From: Gemmatimonadota bacterium
Lineage (GTDB): Bacteria > Gemmatimonadota > Gemmatimonadetes > Longimicrobiales > Gaopeijiaceae
Assembly (NCBI GenBank): GCA_007121775.1
Contig: SKJY01000118.1
Location: 1 to 38,195 of the forward strand
DNA length: 38,195 bases
Direction: 5' to 3'
Shown: positions 1 through 8,502 of the stretch, in pieces
How positions within the stretch are numbered: position 1 is the first letter of the stretch
Layout: each line of letters starts with the position of its first letter
Position numbers and translations under genes: made by a program
Notes under the pieces: generated by a model
Database searches by the model: none
What the model saw: the letters and a program-made list of their open reading frames with translations, nothing else
What the model was told of the DNA's origin: nothing

Positions 1-18
1 AAGGGCTGTACCCCGACT

Positions 19-1404
19 GTGCTGGTTCCCGGCTCCACCTCATTCCCGGCTCGCTTGCTCCTGATCCTGGTCACGGCCGTCGTACTCAAGGCATGCGCCG
101 GCGGGGACGGAGACATGGCCCGGACCGACGAGGGAGCCGAAGCCATGGGCCCTTCCGCAGCCTCCACCCCCACCCCGCCCCCCGTCACTGACGGGGAGGT
201 CCGGGTCTTCGCAGCACCTCTCCTCTGGGATGGGACGGGGGCGGCACCGGTTTCGGACGCTGTGGTCGTCACTCGGGGAGGCCGCATCGAGGCGGTGGGG
301 CCCCGGGGTGATGTGGCGATTCCCGCCGGAGTCGAGGAGATCGCCCTGGGTGGAGCATTCGTCATGCCGGGCTTCGTCAACGCCCATGGCCACGCCGCCG
401 GTGTTCGCGGTGCCGAGAGCGGATCTCAGCACTACACCCAGGAGAACCTCCTCCGGCAGTTGGCCCTCTATGCCCGCTACGGAGTGACCACCGTGGCCAG
501 CATGGGCGGCGATGGCCCCGAGGCGGTGAGGCTCCGGGATGGGCAGGATCGCTCCGACCTGGCCCGGGCTCGCATCTATCTGGCAGGCCGCATCCTGACG
601 CCCGGATCGCCGGAGGAGGTTCCGGAGCAGTTCGAGCGGCTGGCCGGCATGGAGGTGGACTGGGTGAAGTTCCGGGTGGATGACTTCCTGGGGCGAGGCA
701 CCGCCATGGACCGGGAGACGTACTCGACTCTCATCCGAGAGGCTGAGTCCCGGGGGATCCCCACCGCCGTCCACATGGTGAATCGGGAGCACGCCCAGGG
801 ACTGGTGGAGGAAGGCGCCGCCATCCTGGCCCACTCGGTGCGCGACGAATTGGTGGATGACGCCTTCGTGGCGGCGGTGGCGGAGCGCGGCGTCTGTCTG
901 ACCCCCACCCTGACCCGGGAGCTGTCCACCTTCGTCTACCGGGAGCGCCCGACCTTCTTCGACGATCCCTTCTTCCTGGCGGAGGCGGATCCCGAAGTGA
1001 TGGCAGCGCTGGAAGATCCAGCCCGGCAGGAGGCCATGCGGGAGAGTGAGTCGGCCCGCTGGTTCGAGGCTCAGCTACCGGTGGCTATGGAGAACCTCCG
1101 CCGGATCCACGAGGGAGGGGGGCTCGTGGCCATGGGCACGGATTCAGGTCCGGTGGGCCGCTTCCAGGGGTATTTCGAGCATGTGGAGATGGAGATGATG
1201 GTGCAGTCCGGGATGTCGGAGGAGGCGGTGCTCCTGAGCGCAACCGGCGACGCGGCCCGGTGCCTGGGTCTTGAGGGGACACTCGGGACCCTCATTCCCG
1301 GGGCGTGGGCCGACCTGGTGGTGCTGGAGGCGGACCCTCGGGACGACATCCGGAATACCCGCCGCCTCCGCTCCGTCTGGGTCTCTTCGAATCGGGTTCG
1401 GTGA
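19..1404 (+). CDS. Amidohydrolase family protein (imidazolonepropionase-like), putative lipoprotein/exported
   Basis: N-terminal hydrophobic segment ending in KAC; VMPGFVNAHGHAAG metal-binding motif; MGTDSGP near the C-terminus and GTLIPGAWADLVVLEADP, typical of amidohydrolases. Confidence 0.85.
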   Translation: MLVPGSTSFPARLLLILVTAVVLKACAGGDGDMARTDEGAEAMGPSAASTPTPPPVTDGEVRVFAAPLLWDGTGAAPVSDAVVVTRGGRIEAVGPRGDVAIPAGVEEIALGGAFVMPGFVNAHGHAAGVRGAESGSQHYTQENLLRQLALYARYGVTTVASMGGDGPEAVRLRDGQDRSDLARARIYLAGRILTPGSPEEVPEQFERLAGMEVDWVKFRVDDFLGRGTAMDRETYSTLIREAESRGIPTAVHMVNREHAQGLVEEGAAILAHSVRDELVDDAFVAAVAERGVCLTPTLTRELSTFVYRERPTFFDDPFFLAEADPEVMAALEDPARQEAMRESESARWFEAQLPVAMENLRRIHEGGGLVAMGTDSGPVGRFQGYFEHVEMEMMVQSGMSEEAVLLSATGDAARCLGLEGTLGTLIPGAWADLVVLEADPRDDIRNTRRLRSVWVSSNRVR

Positions 1405-1444
1405 CCGTGGCTGGGAGTCGGCAGGGGGGGATGGTTTTCAGATC

Positions 1445-2515
1445 ATGGGAGACGGAGTGATGGCACCGAGAGGGATGGCACTGAGAGGGACGGTCCGGTG
1501 GGGGACGGTGATGCTCGCGGTCATTCTCCTGGCAGGATGCGGCGACGACGGGGACGTCCGATCCGGTGGTGAGTCGCCTCCGGTCAGCGAGGGGGCAACC
1601 GACCTGGCCCACGGAGAGGGGGACGGAGTTCGGGGGGAAGGCGAACCTCTGGTCCCTGGCGCCCAGGCTCGATCCTTCCTGGGTGAGGCCCTCTTCCCGC
1701 CACCCCTCGACCCGGAGTTCCGGGAGGAGCAGACCCTGGAGTTGGAGGCGGCCCGGACGACGCTGGAAGCGGACCCGGACGATCCTGAGCCCTGGATCTG
1801 GGTGGGACGTCGGCAAGCCTACCTGGGGGAGTACCGGGAGGCCATCGAGACCTTCACCCAAGGTCTGGAGCGGTTCCCCGAAGATGCCCGGTTCCTCCGA
1901 CATCGGGGGCACCGGTACCTGACCGTCCGAGAGCCGGCCTGGGCCGAGGCGGATCTGGCGGAGGGGCTCCGCTTGGTAGAGGGTCAGCCCGACGAAATCG
2001 AGCCCGACGGACTTCCCAACCCCCAGGGGATCCCCCTCAGCACCCTCCACTTCAATCTCTGGTACCACCTGGGACTTGCCCGCTACCTGCAGGGCGACTG
2101 GCAGGGTGCGGTGGAGGCGTTCCGTGGGTGCATGGAAGTATCGGACAACCCGGATCTGCAGGTGGCTACCTCCTACTGGCTGTACCTTGCCCTCAACCGA
2201 GCCGGACGGAGTGACGAAGGGGCCGCCCTCCTGGCGGATCTCCCGGCAGATGAAGATGTCATCGAGAATGCCAGCTACCTCTACCTTCTGCGCCTCTTCG
2301 CCGGGGAGGTGGATGGGGCGTCACTTCGGGACCAGGAGGGGGCCGGCACCCTGGGTGGAGTCACGGTGCGATACGGAATCGCAGCCTTCCACCAGATGCA
2401 GGGGCGGGAAGACCAGGCCCGGGCTGTGATGCACGAGGTCCTGAGCGAACCCCGGCATTGGCCTGCCTTCGGGTATCTCGCCACCGAGGCGGAGGTGGCG
2501 CGCCGCGGCTGGTGA
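1445..2515 (+). CDS. TPR-repeat lipoprotein
   Basis: Start chosen at the internal ATG at 1445 of ORF 1271..2515; signal with lipobox (VILLAGCGDDGD); repeated helical TPR-like units (PWIWVGRRQAYLGEYREAIETFTQGLERFPEDARFL). Confidence 0.75.
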   Translation: MGDGVMAPRGMALRGTVRWGTVMLAVILLAGCGDDGDVRSGGESPPVSEGATDLAHGEGDGVRGEGEPLVPGAQARSFLGEALFPPPLDPEFREEQTLELEAARTTLEADPDDPEPWIWVGRRQAYLGEYREAIETFTQGLERFPEDARFLRHRGHRYLTVREPAWAEADLAEGLRLVEGQPDEIEPDGLPNPQGIPLSTLHFNLWYHLGLARYLQGDWQGAVEAFRGCMEVSDNPDLQVATSYWLYLALNRAGRSDEGAALLADLPADEDVIENASYLYLLRLFAGEVDGASLRDQEGAGTLGGVTVRYGIAAFHQMQGREDQARAVMHEVLSEPRHWPAFGYLATEAEVARRGW

Positions 2516-2600
2516 GGGGCTGGGGTGGTTCGGGGTGCCGACCGAAGGTGGGCGCCGCCGCCCCGTTGTCCCCGGACGTTGTTTGTACATAAATTCAAGT

Positions 2601-3122
2601 ATGAAAAAAACCAATCAGAACGGTCGTCATGGCGACGAAGCTGCTCAGGCGCTGGCCCGGAGGCTTCACCGTGCCACTCCCTTTCGGGCTCCCGGTCAGT
2701 GGGTGGGGATCTCCCTCCTCCGGAATGCGGACCTCCTGCGGCGACGCCTCACCCAGGTGGTGGGTCAGGAGGGTGTGACGCTACAACAGTACAACGTTCT
2801 CCGGATCCTCCGGGGTGCAGGCGAAGAGGGCCTCCCCACCCTCTCGGTGGCGGAGAGGATGATTGAACGGACCCCGGGGGTAACCCGCCTCCTGGACCGT
2901 CTTGAGTCCCGGGGCTGGGTAGAGCGTGAGCGTTCCGCGGTGGACCGAAGACAGGTAATGGCCCGGATCGCACCGGAGGGCCGCGCCCTCCTGGAGCGGT
3001 TGGATGCCCCCCTGGCCCGGGCCGAGGACGAGGCCTTCGCAGGCCTGGACCCGGAGAGCCTGGGGCAGCTGGGTGGATTGCTGGAAGAGGTTCGCCGTTC
3101 CCTGGAAGAGGCGGAGCGTTAG
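2601..3122 (+). CDS. MarR-family transcriptional regulator
   Basis: LQQYNVLRILRGAGEEGLPTLSVAERMIERTPGVTRLLDRLESRGWVERERSAVDRRQV is a MarR winged helix; ATG at 2601. Confidence 0.85.
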   Translation: MKKTNQNGRHGDEAAQALARRLHRATPFRAPGQWVGISLLRNADLLRRRLTQVVGQEGVTLQQYNVLRILRGAGEEGLPTLSVAERMIERTPGVTRLLDRLESRGWVERERSAVDRRQVMARIAPEGRALLERLDAPLARAEDEAFAGLDPESLGQLGGLLEEVRRSLEEAER

Positions 3123-3218
3123 CTTTCCGGGGATCGGCGATCGGATGGTCGGTTCACCGGGGCTCGGCCACCGGGGAAGCCACCGGTCTTCCAGCCTTCC
3201 CCTCCACCGGAGATTCCC

Positions 3219-4388
3219 GTGCTTCTGGATGAAGTCCGCCTCCCTCGGGAGTTCGTCTGCGCCGGCCGCGCCATCGGGATGCGGACGGATCCCACCTCGC
3301 CGGATCTGGCTCTTTTCCACTCCCTGACTCCCGCCGCCTCCGCAGGCCTCCTGACGCGGAACCACTTCCCCGGCGCGCCCATTCTTCTGGCCCGGGAGCG
3401 GCTGGCGGTGGGGCGTCTCCGGACGGTGGTGGTGAACGCCCGGGTGTCCAACGTGGCCACGGGCGAAGCCGGACTCCGGGATGCCAGGGAGATGGCTGAG
3501 TTGGCGGCTACGGAGACCGGCGTGTCTCCCGATGAGGTGCTGGTGGGGTCCACCGGCATCATCGGTCGACGCCTCCCCATGGAGCTGATCCGGAAGGGGA
3601 TCCGGGGGATGGCCGGGGAGTTGGGCTCCGACCCGTGGCCGGCCGCCCGGGCCATCATGACGACGGATACCCATCCGAAGGTGGTGACGGCAGAGGTGGA
3701 GGGAGCCACTCTGACGGCGGTGGGGAAGGGTGCCGGCATGGTGTCCCCCAACCTGGCCACCATGCTGGTGTACCTCTTCACCGATGCCGAGCTGTCGGCT
3801 TCCTCACTGGATCGCATGCTCCGGCAGGCGGCGGCGGCTTCCTTCCGGATCCTCTCCATCGATACGGACACCAGCACCTCGGACATGGTGGTGGCGCTGG
3901 CCAACGGCGCCGCCGGGCCGGTGCCGGAAGAACCCTTCCAGACTGCCCTGGACCAGGTGTGCCTCCGGATGGCGGAGTTGGTGGCCAGAGACGGGGAGGG
4001 GGCCACGAAACTTATCCGGGTGGTGGTTTCAGGCGCCGTGGATGCCGATGAGGCACACCGCATTGCCCGAAGCGTGGTAGATAGCCCCCTGGTGAAGACC
4101 ATGGCCTACGGGGCAGACCCCAACGTGGGCCGACTCCTCATGGCCGTGGGGAAGTGTGTGACCTGCAGGGTGCTTCCCGAGCGGGTCGGGATCACCCTGC
4201 AGGGAGTCGAGGTGATCCGGGAGGGTATGCCGGTGGAGTTTCCTGCAGACCGGGTGCGTGAACTCCTGGGCGGGGATCCGGTAGAGATCCGGGTGGAACT
4301 TGGCTTGGGGTTGGGAGAGGGGGCGGCGCTGGGGTGCGATCTCACCGAGGGATACGTGGAAGAGAACGCTGCCTATGCCTCATCGTGA
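3219..4388 (+). CDS. argJ: Bifunctional ornithine acetyltransferase/N-acetylglutamate synthase (ArgJ family)
   Basis: STGIIGRRLPM, GKGAGMVSPNLATMLVYLFTDA (autoproteolysis ATM site), DTDTSTSDMVVALANG, DGEGATKL, YGADPNVGRLL and C-terminal YVEENAAY; GTG start. Confidence 0.9.
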   Translation: MLLDEVRLPREFVCAGRAIGMRTDPTSPDLALFHSLTPAASAGLLTRNHFPGAPILLARERLAVGRLRTVVVNARVSNVATGEAGLRDAREMAELAATETGVSPDEVLVGSTGIIGRRLPMELIRKGIRGMAGELGSDPWPAARAIMTTDTHPKVVTAEVEGATLTAVGKGAGMVSPNLATMLVYLFTDAELSASSLDRMLRQAAAASFRILSIDTDTSTSDMVVALANGAAGPVPEEPFQTALDQVCLRMAELVARDGEGATKLIRVVVSGAVDADEAHRIARSVVDSPLVKTMAYGADPNVGRLLMAVGKCVTCRVLPERVGITLQGVEVIREGMPVEFPADRVRELLGGDPVEIRVELGLGLGEGAALGCDLTEGYVEENAAYASS

Positions 4389-4622
4389 CTTCCGCCCTGA
4401 CCAACGCGGCTTGTGCACCTTGGTTCCTTCCCCCGGAACGGCTCTCAGTGTATCTTCACTTGCTGCGGCACCCCCTGGCGGGTCGTGTGTACACCCGCAA
4501 CCGGACACCGGAGATTGTCGCTGAGCCAGCCTGGAGCCCTTCCCATGGGAACGGTCCGGAGCGTGGCCTCACCCGGGTTCCGAGAACCAAACTGCCACCC
4601 AGAACGGAAGGACACTGGACAC

Positions 4623-5210
4623 ATGCGAATCAAGACTCTGACTGTCGCGCTCTTTGTTGGTCTGGGCCTCGTTGCCTGCGGTGACGCCGACGCGCCTCCC
4701 GCCGATGCGCCTGACGCTCCCGCTCCGGCTACTGAAGAGCCCGCCGTCGCTCCGGGCGAACTGCACACGCCTGACTGGTTCGTGGTCGACCACGACGCCG
4801 GCACCGTGCAGATCGATCTGGTCGCCGGAAGCACTTCGGCGAACAACTACTGGAACTTCCATGGTCTGGCCGGCGGCGCCGGTGAGATCGTTGTGCCCCT
4901 TGGCTATGAGGTTTCCCTCACCCTCATCAACCAGGATCCCAACATGGGTCACTCGGTGGGTGTGGGCGAGATCCAGAGCCCCTGGCCCAACTCGTTTGCC
5001 CAGGTGGAGCCGGTCTTCGCCGGTGCTGTGACCTCCAACCCCACCTCCATGACCGAGTCCACCCTGCCGGGTGAGAGCGAGACCATCACCTTCGTGGTGG
5101 ATCAGGCCGGTGAGTTCGGTCTCATCTGCTACGTGGTCGGTCACGCCGCTTCCGGGATGTGGATGCCCTTCACCGTCTCCGAGGACGGTGAGGCTGGATT
5201 CCGTAGCTGA
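4623..5210 (+). CDS. Sulfocyanin-like type I blue copper lipoprotein
   Basis: Lipobox LVACGDADAP; NYWNFHGLAGGAGEIVVPLGYEVSLTLIN; GHSVGV and CYVVGHAASGMWMPFTV (Cys-x4-His-x4-Met copper ligands, sulfocyanin-like). Start at the internal ATG 4623. Confidence 0.85.
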   Translation: MRIKTLTVALFVGLGLVACGDADAPPADAPDAPAPATEEPAVAPGELHTPDWFVVDHDAGTVQIDLVAGSTSANNYWNFHGLAGGAGEIVVPLGYEVSLTLINQDPNMGHSVGVGEIQSPWPNSFAQVEPVFAGAVTSNPTSMTESTLPGESETITFVVDQAGEFGLICYVVGHAASGMWMPFTVSEDGEAGFRS

Positions 5211-5254
5211 GTTTCAGGTTAGCGGGATATCGCCCGGCCTAGGCCGGGTGGTTG

Positions 5255-5284
5255 CGGCCGCGTCGCCTCCAGGCGGCGCGGCCG
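5255..5284 (+). terminator. Stem-loop terminator candidate downstream of the sulfocyanin gene
   Basis: CGGCCGCGTCGCC-TCCA-GGCGGCGCGGCCG (13-bp stem with one G-T pair) followed by TATTTCGTTGT; preceded by the perfect palindrome CCCGGCCTAGGCCGGG at 5233-5248. Confidence 0.6.
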
Positions 5285-5386
5285 TATTTCGTTGTGGCCG
5301 GCAAGACCATACGTTGGGCTGCGTGATTGTCTTCCCCCGGCCCGGCACCGACCTGAGCCGGGCTCCCCCTACCAGGAGGTGACGCC

Positions 5387-7306
5387 GTGGGCCAGCACTT
5401 CGACCAGTCCGATCTCCGGCCCGAGGCGATTCGGACCTTCACCAAGGCGATCCTCCGGGATCTCCGGGCTCTGGAGCAACTCCTGGAAGAGGGACAGATT
5501 GAGGACGATGTGCAGCGCTTCGGGGCGGAGCAGGAGGTCTTTCTCACCGGGCGGGGGTGGCGTCCCGCCCCTGCGGCGCTCAAGGTCCTGGAGCGCCTGG
5601 GCGGAGACCCATATACCACGGAGCTAGCCCTCTTCAATCTGGAGTTGAACCTCCCTCCCATGCGCCTGGAGGGGAACAACCTCAGACGGATGGAGGAGGA
5701 GCTGGACCGTCGGCTGGCGGCGCTGCGGGCGGCGGCCCGGGCCGAGGGTGCGGAGGTGGTTCTCACCGGTACCCTCCCCACCCTGGCCAAGTCGGATCTC
5801 TCCCTGGACCAGATCACACCCAAGGCCCGCTATTATACCCTGAACGAAGCCCTGAACCGTCTCCGTGGCGGCGAATGGCAGCTCAGGATCGAAGGATCCG
5901 ACGAGATCATTCTCCGTCACGACTCGGTCATGCTGGAGGCATGCAACACCAGTTGTCAGATCCACCTCCAGGTGGGGGCCGACGACTTCGCAGCCGTCTA
6001 CAATTCGGCGCAGCTCATCATGGCTCCGGTCCTGGCGGCGGCGGTGAACTCACCCCTCCTCTTCGGTCGGCGTCTCTGGGCAGAGACTCGGATTGCCCTC
6101 TTCCAGCAGTCGCTGGATACCCGGGCGGCTACTCCCTACGTGCGGGATCTGGCTCCCCGGGTCCGCTTCGGTGACCGGTGGCTCCAGGGCAGTGTGACCC
6201 AGCTCTTCGAGGAGGACCTGGCTCGCTTCCGGGTCCTCATGGCCGGGCCGGTGGATGAGGACCCCTTCGAGGCCATGGCGGAGGGGCGCCCCCCCAAGCT
6301 CCAGGCCCTTCAGCTCTACAACAGCACCCTTTATCGTTGGAATCGGCCCTGTTACGGAATCAGTGACGGGCGCCCGCACCTGCGGATCGAATGCCGTGCG
6401 CTCCCGTCTGGACCCAGCGTGGTGGATGAGGCGGCCAATGCGGCCTTCTGGATCGGACTGACCCTGGGGGCCCTGGATCGTTATGGCGACCCGGCGGTCC
6501 GGATGGACTTTCGGGATGTGAAGTCCAACTTCCTGGCTGCGGCCAGACATGGGCTCAATGCCGGTCTCCGCTGGATCGACGGGCGGACCACCGGGGCGGC
6601 CCCCCTCATTCTGGAGACGCTACTTCCCCTGGCACGACAGGGGCTCGAGCAGGTGGGGATCGACATGGCGGACGTGGACCGCTACCTGGGCATCATCGAG
6701 GAACGGGTCGAGTCGTGCCAGACCGGGAGCGAGTGGACGCTCCGGTCGCTGGCCATGATGGAGGGGACCGGAACCCAGGCCGAGCGCCTGGCGGCGGTGA
6801 CTGCAGCCACCGCTCGTCGCCAGGAAGAGGGCGAGCCGGTCCACCGGTGGGCCCCGGCCCGGCTTGAGGAGGCCGGTGGATGGACCCATACCTACCTGCG
6901 GGTGGAGCAGTATATGACCACGGACCCTGTGACGGTGAACGAGGACGAACTGGTGGACCTGGTGGCCTTCGTCATGGACCGAGAGAAGATTCGCCACATT
7001 CCGGTGGAAGATCGGGATCACCGGCTGGTGGGGGTCGTCTCGTACCGAGCCCTTCTCCGCCATCTGGCTGATCCAGCAGCCCGGGAATCTGATGAGGCGT
7101 CGCCGGTGAAGAACATCATGGAGCGAAACCCGCTGACGGTTGCACCCGATACTCTGACACTGGAGGCCATCGACCTCATGCGGGACCGGGCCGTGGCCTG
7201 CTTGCCTGTGGTCCGGGAGGGTAAACTGGTGGGACTCATTACGGAAAGGGACTTCATGCCCATTGCCTACGAGCTTCTGGAGGAACGGCTGCGGCACGGC
7301 GAATGA
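5387..7306 (+). CDS. GCS2-like glutamate-cysteine ligase family protein with C-terminal tandem CBS domains
   Basis: RFGAEQEVFL, ELALFNLELNLPPMRLEG and CNTSCQIHLQV match GCS2-type ligases; the C-terminus YMTTDPVTVNEDELVDLVAFVMDREKIRHIPVED...NIMERNPLTVAPDTLTLEAIDLMRDRAVACLPVV is a CBS pair. Confidence 0.85.
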   Translation: MGQHFDQSDLRPEAIRTFTKAILRDLRALEQLLEEGQIEDDVQRFGAEQEVFLTGRGWRPAPAALKVLERLGGDPYTTELALFNLELNLPPMRLEGNNLRRMEEELDRRLAALRAAARAEGAEVVLTGTLPTLAKSDLSLDQITPKARYYTLNEALNRLRGGEWQLRIEGSDEIILRHDSVMLEACNTSCQIHLQVGADDFAAVYNSAQLIMAPVLAAAVNSPLLFGRRLWAETRIALFQQSLDTRAATPYVRDLAPRVRFGDRWLQGSVTQLFEEDLARFRVLMAGPVDEDPFEAMAEGRPPKLQALQLYNSTLYRWNRPCYGISDGRPHLRIECRALPSGPSVVDEAANAAFWIGLTLGALDRYGDPAVRMDFRDVKSNFLAAARHGLNAGLRWIDGRTTGAAPLILETLLPLARQGLEQVGIDMADVDRYLGIIEERVESCQTGSEWTLRSLAMMEGTGTQAERLAAVTAATARRQEEGEPVHRWAPARLEEAGGWTHTYLRVEQYMTTDPVTVNEDELVDLVAFVMDREKIRHIPVEDRDHRLVGVVSYRALLRHLADPAARESDEASPVKNIMERNPLTVAPDTLTLEAIDLMRDRAVACLPVVREGKLVGLITERDFMPIAYELLEERLRHGE

Positions 7307-8502
7307 ACAGGGTTTTGTGCGATGTCAACGGACCACTTCCCGGCCCGACCCTGGTGGGGCTCGGGGGTATGCACGGCAACGAGCCGGCGGGGATCCGTGC
7401 CCTTGAGGCGGTGGGTGGCGCTCTGAAGGATGAGGGCCTCCTCCGGGGGCGGTTTGTCGGGTTGGCCGGGAATCTTCCGGCTCTGGAAGCGAAGGTCCGC
7501 TTCCTGGACCGGGACCTGAACCGGATCTGGGATAAGGAAGAGATGGACCAGGGCTCCGAGGTGGAGCAGAGGGACGCACTTCGCCTCGAACTGAGGCGGA
7601 TTCGGGACGAGGCCGAGGGTCCCGTTCATCTGGTGGATCTCCACACCACCTCAGGTGACGGTCCTCCATTCACCGTGCTCGGCGACACCTTGGCCAATCG
7701 GGCCATGGCTCTGGCCATCCCGGTGCCCATGGTGCTGGGTCTGGCGGATGCCCTTCCTGGAACCCTCATTGACGCCCAGGATGCCGCCGGTATGGCATCC
7801 ATCGCCTTCGAAGCCGGTCAGCATGAGGATCCCCTCTCCGTGGACCATAGCCAGGATGCCCTCTGGCTCCTGCTGGGTTGGCTGGGGATGATCTCTCGGC
7901 GGGAACTCCGCACCGGTGAACCCCGCCGGCGTCTGACCCGGGCAACCCGCGGGTTCCCGGGTGCGGTGAGACTTGTCCATCGTCATGCGCTGGGGTCCAG
8001 CAGCGAGTTTCGGATGAAGGCCGGCCTTCGCTCCTTCGAGGCCATCCGTCGGGGGCAGGTGCTGGCCGAGGAGGATGGGGGTGTGGTGCGGGCGCCCGCG
8101 TCCGGCCATATCCTGCTTCCCCTCTACCAGACCAGTGGAGACGACGGGTTCTTCGTGGGGCGTCCCATCGGCCAGTCCTGGCTCCGGGTGTCGGAGACGC
8201 TCCGGCGCCGGAGGGTTGAACGCTGGCTGCGCTTCCTCCCCGGCATTCTGCCGGATCCGGATCCTGGTCCAGGAGGGGCCGCCGCATTCCGGGTTCACCC
8301 GATGATCCGGAAGATCTTCTTCCCATCCCTCTTCCGTCTCCTGGGGTACCGGGCCACGCCCCTGAAGGATGGTCGATACCTACTGGTCCGGCGCTCCGAG
8401 CCGGAAGAGGTGGAGCTTCCTGCCCTCCAGGGTGAGGCGGATTCCGGCAACGATATAACCGCTACCCCTTCCTCCCCCACAACCGCGAGTCGGGATGTCT
8501 GA
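7303..8502 (+). CDS. Succinylglutamate desuccinylase/aspartoacylase family protein
   Basis: GGMHGNEPAGIRAL (HxxE zinc motif), RDLNRIW, VHLVDLHTTSGDGPPF; ATGA overlap with the upstream gene. Confidence 0.85.
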   Translation: MNRVLCDVNGPLPGPTLVGLGGMHGNEPAGIRALEAVGGALKDEGLLRGRFVGLAGNLPALEAKVRFLDRDLNRIWDKEEMDQGSEVEQRDALRLELRRIRDEAEGPVHLVDLHTTSGDGPPFTVLGDTLANRAMALAIPVPMVLGLADALPGTLIDAQDAAGMASIAFEAGQHEDPLSVDHSQDALWLLLGWLGMISRRELRTGEPRRRLTRATRGFPGAVRLVHRHALGSSSEFRMKAGLRSFEAIRRGQVLAEEDGGVVRAPASGHILLPLYQTSGDDGFFVGRPIGQSWLRVSETLRRRRVERWLRFLPGILPDPDPGPGGAAAFRVHPMIRKIFFPSLFRLLGYRATPLKDGRYLLVRRSEPEEVELPALQGEADSGNDITATPSSPTTASRDV

